From positions 1 through 12,730 of the forward strand of contig CALFNW010000065.1 of NCBI GenBank assembly GCA_937902275.1: 12,730 nucleotides of DNA, in the 5' to 3' direction. Made by a program: the position numbers and the translations under genes. Below are positions 7,324 through 12,730 of the stretch, piece by piece; the first letter of the stretch is position 1; every line of letters starts with the position of its first letter. A model generated the notes under the pieces. The model was not told the origin of the DNA, made no database searches, and was given only the letters and a program-made list of their open reading frames with translations. The DNA is from UBA4717 sp002404395. Lineage in GTDB: Bacteria; Bacillota; Clostridia; Oscillospirales; CAG-272.

Positions 7324-7632
7324 TTATTTCATGAGTTTTTGCAATGTGAGAACCAGCTCGTCGATTATTTCATCATTGCCCGCTTTAATATCATGCGTCA
7401 CACAGGTCCTGAGATGATCGGCAAGCAGTTCCTTGTTAAATGCGTTTATCGCTGCATTCGCCGCCGCAGACTGTACGAGTATATCGGGACAGTACGCGCC
7501 GTCCTCAACCATTTTTCTGATACCGCGTATCTGCCCCTCTATTCGGTTCAGTCGGTGTATCAGCCGCTTGTACTCTTCGGGCGATCGCTCTTTCTTGCGC
7601 AAAGAGCAATGACAACACTTTTTTTCTTCCAT
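7324..7632 (-). CDS. csoR: CsoR-type copper-sensing repressor
   Basis: A 102-residue all-helical DUF156 (CsoR/RcnR/FrmR) family protein. The Cu(I) ligands are Cys48, His73 and Cys77; the spacing C-x24-H-x3-C matches the Cys-His-Cys site of studied CsoR proteins and differs from nickel-type RcnR. The signature RLNRIEGQIRGIRKMVEDG lies at 27-45. When copper binds, CsoR releases its operator and the operon is expressed. Two matching operators lie in this gene's own promoter, so it is autoregulated. An unusual N-terminal CCHC (residues 6-9) precedes the conserved core and might bind extra metal. The ATG at 7632 has GGAG close upstream (7637-7640). It is the first gene of the copper operon. Confidence 0.95.
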   Translation of the reverse strand: MEEKKCCHCSLRKKERSPEEYKRLIHRLNRIEGQIRGIRKMVEDGAYCPDILVQSAAANAAINAFNKELLADHLRTCVTHDIKAGNDEIIDELVLTLQKLMK

Positions 7633-7681
7633 AATTCTCCGCTCCGTTCATACGCTTTTGTGCCGCTTCGTCTTACGGCGC

Positions 7682-7698
7682 ATACCCCTCTCGGGTAT
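7682..7698. promoter_or_regulatory. second CsoR operator at the transcription start
   Basis: ATACCCCTCTCGGGTAT has the same perfect half-sites as its neighbour. Its centre is 26 bp from the first operator, and it covers the predicted transcription start near 7696. It lies between the -10 box and the csoR start codon. Confidence 0.9.
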
Positions 7699-7702
7699 TA
7701 TG

Positions 7703-7731
7703 ATTATATACCCCTCATGGGTATTTGTCAA
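7703..7731 (-). promoter_or_regulatory. sigma-A promoter of the copper operon
   Basis: Reading leftwards, TTGACA (7731-7726) is followed by a 17-nt spacer and TATAAT (7708-7703), a full consensus promoter. Transcription should start near 7696, giving a leader of about 64 nt before csoR. Such a strong promoter needs tight repression, which the two overlapping CsoR operators can supply. Confidence 0.95.
7708..7724. promoter_or_regulatory. CsoR operator inside the promoter spacer
   Basis: ATACCCCTCATGGGTAT has perfect ATACCC and GGGTAT half-sites around five bases, the form reported for CsoR operators. It fills the spacer between -35 and -10 and touches the first base of TATAAT, so bound CsoR should block RNA polymerase. 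Confidence 0.9.
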
Positions 7732-7742
7732 GTCCTTTTCGC

Positions 7743-7779
7743 AAAAAATCCCGATGATCGGTTTTCCGATCATCGGGAT
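7743..7779 (-). terminator. intrinsic terminator after the beta-galactosidase gene
   Basis: A perfect 14-bp stem (7748-7761 with 7766-7779) has a TTTT loop and, read leftwards, is followed by a U6 tract (7748-7743). It begins five bases after the lacZ stop and ends only 11 bp before the copper-operon -35 box, so it insulates that promoter from lacZ readthrough. Confidence 0.93.
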
Positions 7780-7784
7780 AAGCA

Positions 7785-10700
7785 TTATATCAGTTCAAAG
7801 CCCTCGGCGTTTGCTTCAAACGACGGTTTGATCACAAACGAATATGAAAGCTTTTTCTCATGCACCGTATATTCGTGAGCCAAAGCGGGACCGCAGGAAT
7901 TGGAGCCAGAGCCTGCCTGCTTGCAGTCAATATAAACGACAGTCTCCTTGAGCGGGATCAGCTCGTAATCATGAGCCGTCTCGGTAAGCTGTTCGGCGGT
8001 AAAGTGCTGTGCGTTGAAGTCAAAGCCCTTAGCCGAAGCAAAGAGTATCGACTGTCCGGCAATATGAGCAAGCTCAGCCCATCTCGTGGAATGATGGTTG
8101 GAGTTGTCCTGCGGACGCACATAGTGCTCAAAGTTTTCGCTCACGGTCGTGCGGTAGCGTCTTATGGTGGCGGCAAGCCGCTTGTCGGCATAATTTTCTT
8201 TCGGTCCGAGTCCGAAATAAGTAAGATTTTCAAACAGCTCGGGCAGAATTATGCGATATCCGAAACGCGGAAGCACGCAGTCAACCTTAACGTCGGCATC
8301 GGCGCAGACCTCAAGCTCGCCTGAGGCACGGAAAGTATATACGACCTCAAGCATAATTGCCGGCATATGATAATTTGCGCCGAGCGACTGCTTGACGCGG
8401 ACCTTTACAAAATCATCGTCAAAGGCATCTACCGTGCAGGAATAGCACTTCACGAAAAGTTTGTCGAGCGCTTTGTCATACCAGGTATTCTTGATGTTGC
8501 GATCGTTGTCGATCGGCGCGCGCCATACGTTCGGCGTGATCGGAGCGCTCAAAAATTCGGTGCCGTCGCTGCACAGACTGTCAACAAGGCCGCTTTGCTT
8601 ATCTACTCTCCAAGTAGTGTCGCCGACCGCGATGTTTATGTATCTTTCACCGTCAACATACTCTATCGGCGAGTCGTAACGCAGAGTATCCGACACAGTC
8701 TCGGGTATGTTGATCTCAAACTGATCAATATATACCTCATGACCGACCTCAGAATAAGCAGTTTTGATATTTTCACGGTAGGAGAGCAACAGATAGCCGT
8801 ACTTTTTCGGATCGACCGAGTAGCCGAGCGTAACAGTAAGCTTTCCGCCGGGCTCCGCCGAAAGCGAACGAATACTTCCCGAAGCCGCAGTCTCGCCGTT
8901 TTCCTCATATGTCCACACAAGGCTTATATCGTCAAGCTTTTTGAAAGCGCGTAGGCTCGTGATCTCTATCGTTCCGTTTTCGGGATCGATAAGTCTTGTG
9001 CGCACCGGTGCATACACCTGTTTTGCTTCAAGCAATCCGGTGTGTACGCGGCGGTCGGGATAAACGAGTCCGTCCACACAGAAATTGCCGTCATGCGGAA
9101 ATTCTCCGAAATCTCCGCCGTAAGTAAATTTGGCTTTGTCCCCGACCTTTTCGCCGATGTTTACCGAATGGTCGATGAACTCCCAGATACAGCCGCCGAA
9201 GAAGCGGTCGTTTTTAAGCACAAGGTCAAAGTAAGCCTTGAGATCGCCGGGGCCGTTGCCCATTGCATGGCAGTATTCGCACATGAATATCGGCTGATCA
9301 TAGTCGGGATTTTCAAGCCACTTTTCAATATCCGGGACCGCGCGGTACATGGTGCTTTCAAGATCCACGATCTCGCGGTCAAGTTTGCCGTGCATATATC
9401 CTGAATTTGCCCCCTCATAGTGCAGGAAGCGCGAAGTATCACGGCGCTTGATCGCGCGGCTCATCTCACGGTGATTTTCACCGTAGCCCGATTCGTTGCC
9501 GAGCGACCACATAAGCACCGAAGCATGGTTTTTGTCACGCTCAAACATTCTCATTGCGCGGTCTACATATTCTTCGCGCCACTCGGGCGAATCAGACAAT
9601 TGGCTCCAATTTCCGCCGCACTGCATTCCGTGACACTCAAGATCGGTCTCATCCACAAGGTAAATACCGAACTTATCGCAAAGCTCGGGAAGACGCGGAT
9701 CGTTCGGATAATGAGAGGTGCGTATCATGTTGACATTATGCTGCTTCATTATCATGATATCGCGCAGCATATGCTCATACGGTGTAGCGTGTCCGAGCTC
9801 GGGGTGGCTGTCATGGCGGTTTACGCCGCGCGCTTTTACCTTTTTGCCGTTGATAAGGATAACACTGTCAACTATCTCGCGGCGAACAAAACCGACTTTC
9901 AGCGAAATGTGCTCATCGCCGCTCCGGAGTTCCAGCGTGTACAGCTTCGGCTCTTCGTCCGACCACAGGCTGACTTCGGACACTCTGATCTCAAACTTTG
10001 AATTTTTCGCGCTTCGGGTCTTTCCCGAATCCACCACGCAGCCGCACGGGGATCTCAGCGTGTATTCGCACGCAAGTTTTGCGTTTGCCGAAAGCTCCAC
10101 TTCAAGCTTGCCGTCGATAAGCGTCTCGCTCACCTCGGGTCTTGCGTAAATATCGACAATATGCGCACGGTCACGATAAAGCAGATAAACCTCGCGGAAT
10201 ATACCCGAGAAACGCCACATATCCTGATCCTCAAGATAAGTGCCGTCGCACCACTTAAGCACCAACACCTTGATATTGTTGATACCGGGGTTCAGATAGT
10301 CGGTTAAATTTATCTCGCTTGTCATATGGCTTACCTGACTGTATGCCACAAAGGTATTATTTATATAAAGGTAGAAACAGGAATCGACTCCCTCAAAATT
10401 TATGTATATATCCTTGCTTTCAAGCAACTCTGCCGGGACAAAGAAATCGCGGTTGTAAAGTCCGCAGGGGTTATCATCGGGCACGTGCGGGGGATCGAGC
10501 GGTATCGGATAGTTTACGTTTGTATACTGCGGCTTGTCGTATCCGCGTTCAAGTTCAAGCTGCCAATTCATCGGAACGGTAAGCTTTTCGTATTCAAACA
10601 GCTCCTCGCCCGGCTCAAGCTCGGTAAAATCGTCTACTTCGGACGGTGAATTGAAGTATTTAAAATCCCATGTGCCGCAAAGCGACTTGAAATAACGGCT

Positions 10701-10835
10701 TTTGCCGCGTACTCCCTCGCTTGCCGCCTCTTTGCTTTCAAACGGAATAAAATAAGCCCGCGGTTCTTCGCAACCGTAGTGAAGCACCTCGGTGCTTTTG
10801 TGAAAATTCTGGAGTTTAAGCATAATAATATCCAT
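7785..10835 (-). CDS. lacZ: glycoside hydrolase family 2 beta-galactosidase
   Basis: A 1016-residue LacZ-type enzyme, close to the 1023 of the E. coli protein, expected to hydrolyse lactose or other beta-galactosides in the cytoplasm; no signal peptide is seen. The sugar-binding jelly-roll domain is at about 50-220 (CGTWDFKYF, VPMNWQLE, GLYNRDF, SGIFREVYL), followed by Ig-like and TIM-barrel domains. The acid/base is Glu448 in WSLGNESGYG and the nucleophile Glu520 in FMCEYCHAMGNG. The NRHDSHPELGH motif (339-349) and the C-terminal GLGPKENYADK (875-885) also fit. The C-terminal Bgal_small_N-like domain is present. The start is uncertain: the ATG at 10835 has no visible ribosome binding site, whereas the ATG at 10823 (Met5) follows GGA by seven bases. 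Substrate could also be a plant or host glycan galactoside. It follows a ThuA-like gene on the same strand. Confidence 0.95.
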   Translation of the reverse strand: MDIIMLKLQNFHKSTEVLHYGCEEPRAYFIPFESKEAASEGVRGKSRYFKSLCGTWDFKYFNSPSEVDDFTELEPGEELFEYEKLTVPMNWQLELERGYDKPQYTNVNYPIPLDPPHVPDDNPCGLYNRDFFVPAELLESKDIYINFEGVDSCFYLYINNTFVAYSQVSHMTSEINLTDYLNPGINNIKVLVLKWCDGTYLEDQDMWRFSGIFREVYLLYRDRAHIVDIYARPEVSETLIDGKLEVELSANAKLACEYTLRSPCGCVVDSGKTRSAKNSKFEIRVSEVSLWSDEEPKLYTLELRSGDEHISLKVGFVRREIVDSVILINGKKVKARGVNRHDSHPELGHATPYEHMLRDIMIMKQHNVNMIRTSHYPNDPRLPELCDKFGIYLVDETDLECHGMQCGGNWSQLSDSPEWREEYVDRAMRMFERDKNHASVLMWSLGNESGYGENHREMSRAIKRRDTSRFLHYEGANSGYMHGKLDREIVDLESTMYRAVPDIEKWLENPDYDQPIFMCEYCHAMGNGPGDLKAYFDLVLKNDRFFGGCIWEFIDHSVNIGEKVGDKAKFTYGGDFGEFPHDGNFCVDGLVYPDRRVHTGLLEAKQVYAPVRTRLIDPENGTIEITSLRAFKKLDDISLVWTYEENGETAASGSIRSLSAEPGGKLTVTLGYSVDPKKYGYLLLSYRENIKTAYSEVGHEVYIDQFEINIPETVSDTLRYDSPIEYVDGERYINIAVGDTTWRVDKQSGLVDSLCSDGTEFLSAPITPNVWRAPIDNDRNIKNTWYDKALDKLFVKCYSCTVDAFDDDFVKVRVKQSLGANYHMPAIMLEVVYTFRASGELEVCADADVKVDCVLPRFGYRIILPELFENLTYFGLGPKENYADKRLAATIRRYRTTVSENFEHYVRPQDNSNHHSTRWAELAHIAGQSILFASAKGFDFNAQHFTAEQLTETAHDYELIPLKETVVYIDCKQAGSGSNSCGPALAHEYTVHEKKLSYSFVIKPSFEANAEGFELI

Positions 10836-10850
10836 GTCGGCGAAGCCGAC
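10836..10850 (-). other. small hairpin touching the lacZ start codon
   Basis: GTCGGCTTCGCCGAC forms a six-base-pair stem with a three-base loop, ending exactly at the ATG at 10835. It takes the place where a ribosome binding site would be expected. It either argues for the start at 10823 or limits translation from 10835. Confidence 0.5.
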
Positions 10851-10869
10851 TCAAGTACTGTGACCGTAT

Positions 10870-10909
10870 AAAAAACGGCAGCTCCGTATATGATTTATCG
10901 AAACTGCCG
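10870..10909 (-). terminator. intrinsic terminator between thuA and lacZ
   Basis: Read leftwards, CGGCAGTTTCG (10909-10899) pairs with CGGAGCTGCCG (10886-10876), with two G-U pairs, around a 12-nt AT-rich loop. A U6 tract follows (10875-10870). It begins 10 bases after the thuA stop. lacZ starts only 34 nt beyond, with no clear promoter in between, so termination is probably partial and sets the thuA:lacZ ratio. Confidence 0.8.
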
Positions 10910-10919
10910 CATAAGAGTA

Positions 10920-11660
10920 TTACTTGTTTTCCTCGGCTTTTATCGCTTCGAGTATCGAGCCTTCGCGCGGGCAGGTAGGCTTCGGGACGAGCGTATCGCA
11001 GGGAGCCGCCCAATATACCGCATTTCTGAGTATGTGCTGCACGGTCTTATCATGGAAGATCGGATTTCCTTCATGACCGGGCTGGAAGTAGAATATCTTT
11101 CCGAGTCCTCTGTAATAGCAAAGTCCGCTGCGGAAAATATGGCCGTCCTCAAACCAGCTTGTGAAAACAAGCTCATCGGGCTGAGGGATCATGAAAGGCT
11201 CGCCGTACATCTCTTCCTTAGGAAAGGTAAAATATGCCGGTACCCCCTGAGCTATCGGATGAGACGGGAGCATATTCCATACGATCTCGCGCTGATCGTC
11301 GCCCCAGACAAGATCGCCGGTCGTGCCGACAATAAGCTGGAACGGCTTTGACTTGTGCGCGCTGTGAAGCGGGATAAAGCCCATTCTTTCCGTCATTACG
11401 CGCTGACGTATCTTCTCAGCAAGCTCGTCGGGCACTTCATTATGCGCAATATGTCCCCACCAGAAAAGCACGTCGGTATCGTTAAGTAATTCATCGGTCA
11501 GAAAGTCGGGACCGTCAAGCGTTGCCGTTCTGACGAGCAGGTTCTCATCCTCAGAAAGAAAGTCCTTTATGCAATTATGCATACCCTCGGGGTAAAGCGC
11601 TTTGACCTCCGCGCTTGTTTTATCGTGTCTGCCCTCGTTCCATATTGTAACCTTTATCAT
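10920..11660 (-). CDS. thuA: ThuA-like (trehalose utilisation) protein
   Basis: A 246-residue cytoplasmic protein of the ThuA family, which has a glutamine-amidotransferase-like fold. The start IKVTIWNEGRHDK, then ALYPEGMH (21-28), RTATLDGPD (44-52), WWGHIAH (67-73), GFIPLHSAHKSKPF (94-107), EEMYGEPF (149-156), FRSG (176-179) and PGHE (194-197) are the conserved ThuA blocks. Family members are linked to disaccharide catabolism (trehalose, sucrose and keto-sugar routes in rhizobia), but the reaction is poorly defined. The usual oxidoreductase partner ThuB is not in the window; instead a beta-galactosidase lies downstream, suggesting a role with galactosides or a broader glycan. The ATG follows AAAAGGAGA by about five bases. 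A terminator follows the gene. Confidence 0.93.
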   Translation of the reverse strand: MIKVTIWNEGRHDKTSAEVKALYPEGMHNCIKDFLSEDENLLVRTATLDGPDFLTDELLNDTDVLFWWGHIAHNEVPDELAEKIRQRVMTERMGFIPLHSAHKSKPFQLIVGTTGDLVWGDDQREIVWNMLPSHPIAQGVPAYFTFPKEEMYGEPFMIPQPDELVFTSWFEDGHIFRSGLCYYRGLGKIFYFQPGHEGNPIFHDKTVQHILRNAVYWAAPCDTLVPKPTCPREGSILEAIKAEENK

Positions 11661-11746
11661 ACTGCTCTCCTTTTAATGCCGCCGACGGTGAAGCACGTCA
11701 TCGTCGGAGATTATAATTCGGTATCGTTCGTATTCTGCATAAGCAA

Positions 11747-11755
11747 ATTATACCA
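11747..11755 (-). promoter_or_regulatory. extended -10 promoter for thuA
   Basis: Read leftwards, TGGTATAAT combines an extended -10 TG with a consensus TATAAT (11752-11747). The matching -35 position has no good hexamer. Transcription would start near 11740, about 80 nt before the thuA ATG. Confidence 0.6.
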
Positions 11756-11870
11756 TAACAATTATTACATACAGACGTTAAAAAGTCAAGCTTTTTCCGA
11801 AAAACGACGTCAAAAAATAAAAATATAAAACCGAGTGTTTCACGTGCACACCGACACGGGAAAAACGCTG

Positions 11871-11898
11871 TTGCAAAAATGTAAATTTATGATATAAT
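11871..11898 (+). promoter_or_regulatory. sigma-A promoter for the sigma-factor gene
   Basis: TTGCAA (11871-11876), a 16-nt spacer and TATAAT (11893-11898) form a good housekeeping promoter. The start near 11905 gives a leader of about 130 nt before the TTG start codon, long enough for RNA-based control. Confidence 0.8.
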
Positions 11899-11962
11899 AT
11901 AGTCGTAAAGGCACGCAGAAATACAAAATATCCGTGAACGCTTTGAAAATTTATTCTAATTT

Positions 11963-12028
11963 GCTCCTTTTTTTGTAAGAAAAACAATTTTTAAGCGGTA
12001 TAGCGTATATATACCACTTAAAAGGAGC
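11963..12028 (+). promoter_or_regulatory. structured leader with anti-Shine-Dalgarno segment
   Basis: GCTCCTTTT (11963-11971) is perfectly complementary to AAAAGGAGC (12020-12028), the ribosome binding site of the sigma gene. A competing hairpin pairs 11989-12002 with 12010-12023 (TTTTAAG and GGTATA arms, one mismatch, seven-base loop) and uses the A-run of the same site while leaving GGAG free. The two folds exclude each other, as in translational switches. Confidence 0.5.
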
Positions 12029-12035
12029 TGAAGTT

Positions 12036-12650
12036 TTGTTTGTAACAGGTATAATGCTGCTTGGCGACAATGAACGCCGCTTCATATCAAAGCTTGTATC
12101 GGAATACGGAGACCTAATGTACAGGCGCGCCATGTACATATTAAAAAACGACGAGGACGCCAAAGATGCCGTACAGGAGACTTTTTTAAAAATAATTAAA
12201 TATGTTGATAAGTTTGAGAATGAAAGTATTATGCGCGAAAAAGTTCTTACACTTGTAGAATTCGGACTCATGGCTTCTATCGAAAACATTTCAAAAACGA
12301 ATTTTAAAAAAAGCAAACGGCGAACGGCACGAGAAATTTCAATTCACCAAGAGTATGACGAAGAAATTTATGAAATCGATCTTACGGACTGCTCTCCCGG
12401 TGTTGAGGATATAATTATCAGCGCAGAGGAACGCGCAATCGTAAAAAGAGCAATTGCGGAATTATCACAAGAATTGCAAGCGGCAGTTTATCTTGTATAT
12501 TCGCGTGATTTTTCTTATTCAGAAGCCGCAGACTATCTCGGAATCTCGCTTTCGGCACTAAAAGATCGGATATATCGGGCAAAAAAGAAAATCAAGGAAA
12601 TATTGGAGGACGATTCTTGTGAACAATGCGATAAGCGATCAAAAACTTGA
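12036..12650 (+). CDS. ECF-like sigma-70 family RNA polymerase sigma factor
   Basis: A 204-residue sigma factor with region 2 at about 13-65 (MYRRAMYILKNDEDAKDAVQ, then ETFLKI) and region 4 at about 128-192, whose helix-turn-helix is YSEAADYLGISLSALKDRI. The linker between them (66-125) is longer and more charged than usual, and the usual short N-terminal Arg/Trp motif after region 2 is not evident. I chose the TTG at 12036 because AAAAGGAG (12020-12027) stands eight bases before it; the next ATG (12054) is 26 bases away. The C-terminus carries CEQC (Cys195, Cys198), possibly metal- or redox-sensitive. The gene has its own promoter and leader and overlaps the next gene, probably its partner. 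Its target promoters cannot be told from the window. Confidence 0.9.
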   Translation: MFVTGIMLLGDNERRFISKLVSEYGDLMYRRAMYILKNDEDAKDAVQETFLKIIKYVDKFENESIMREKVLTLVEFGLMASIENISKTNFKKSKRRTAREISIHQEYDEEIYEIDLTDCSPGVEDIIISAEERAIVKRAIAELSQELQAAVYLVYSRDFSYSEAADYLGISLSALKDRIYRAKKKIKEILEDDSCEQCDKRSKT

Positions 12651-12730
12651 CATCCTGCTTAACATGGAAGCGGACGTTATCGAAAAAGCCTGTGCTAAAG
12701 CCTTTCTTGAATCGGAACTTGAACCACTCA
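12619..12730 (+). CDS. start of a gene overlapping the sigma-factor gene (partial)
   Basis: A GTG at 12619 preceded by GGAGGA (12605-12610) with eight bases between opens a frame that stays open to the window end (37 codons, MNNAISDQKLDILLNMEADV at its start). It lies in another frame from the sigma gene and overlaps its last 32 bases, so translation is probably coupled. Position after an ECF-like sigma gene suggests an anti-sigma factor or a co-regulated partner, but the visible part shows no zinc finger or membrane helix. It is a short acidic helical start with no recognised family. Confidence 0.75.
   Translation, partial: MNNAISDQKLDILLNMEADVIEKACAKAFLESELEPL

Larger units (their letters stand above)
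11661..12035. other. 375-bp intergenic region between divergent genes
   Basis: It holds no convincing gene. Leftward it carries the thuA leader and promoter; rightward the sigma-factor promoter and its leader. An imperfect inverted repeat (CCGACG 11682-11687 with CGTCGG 11702-11707) lies in the thuA leader and may be a hairpin or a regulator site. A second leftward TATAAT at 11710-11715 lacks a -35 box. The stretch 11780-11870 is AT-rich with no clear signal. Confidence 0.7.

Noticed and set aside
11780..11796. AAAAAG-TCAAG-CTTTTT inverted repeat as a terminator
   Set aside because: The stem is only A-T rich and has no following U-tract in a sensible position.
11778..11987. 69-codon - strand frame in the intergenic region
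   Set aside because: It has low-complexity composition, no ribosome binding site, and crosses the sigma-gene promoter.

Overview
The window looks like a chromosome segment of an anaerobic, gut-type Clostridia member (Oscillospirales/Ruminococcaceae-like; this is inference). The signs are AGGAGG-type ribosome binding sites, consensus sigma-A promoters, S-layer homology (SLH) domains, a CsoR-type copper regulator, an LacZ-type beta-galactosidase, and TTG/GTG starts. No mobile element, CRISPR array, rRNA or tRNA was seen.

Left part (1-4340, + strand): a cell-surface gene cluster. It holds the C-terminal 711 codons of a Cys/His-rich modular repeat protein (N-terminus outside the window), a small lipoprotein, and a secreted protein with InlB/Listeria-Bacteroides-type repeats and C-terminal SLH domains. 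No terminator separates the three, so they probably form one operon. It ends at a bidirectional hairpin terminator (4348-4403).

Centre (4417-7731, - strand): a complete copper-homeostasis operon. It is transcribed leftwards from a consensus sigma-A promoter carrying two perfect CsoR-type operators. Gene order is csoR, a membrane-anchored heavy-metal-associated (HMA) protein, then a Cu(I) P-type ATPase whose reading frame runs without a stop into a CopZ-like HMA domain. The junction keeps a ribosome binding site and ATG for a free CopZ. It also has an in-frame G GGA AAA heptamer followed three codons later by a -1-frame stop. Up to three products are therefore conceivable from one gene: CopA, CopA-CopZ and CopZ. 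This is the most interesting feature of the window.

Right-centre (7743-11755, - strand): a sugar-catabolism pair, a ThuA-like protein followed by a GH2 beta-galactosidase, with intrinsic terminators after each gene.

Right end (11871-12730, + strand): a sigma-70-family (ECF-like) factor with a TTG start and a structured leader. The leader contains a 9-nt anti-Shine-Dalgarno segment. The next gene, probably co-regulated, starts at GTG inside the sigma gene and runs off the window.
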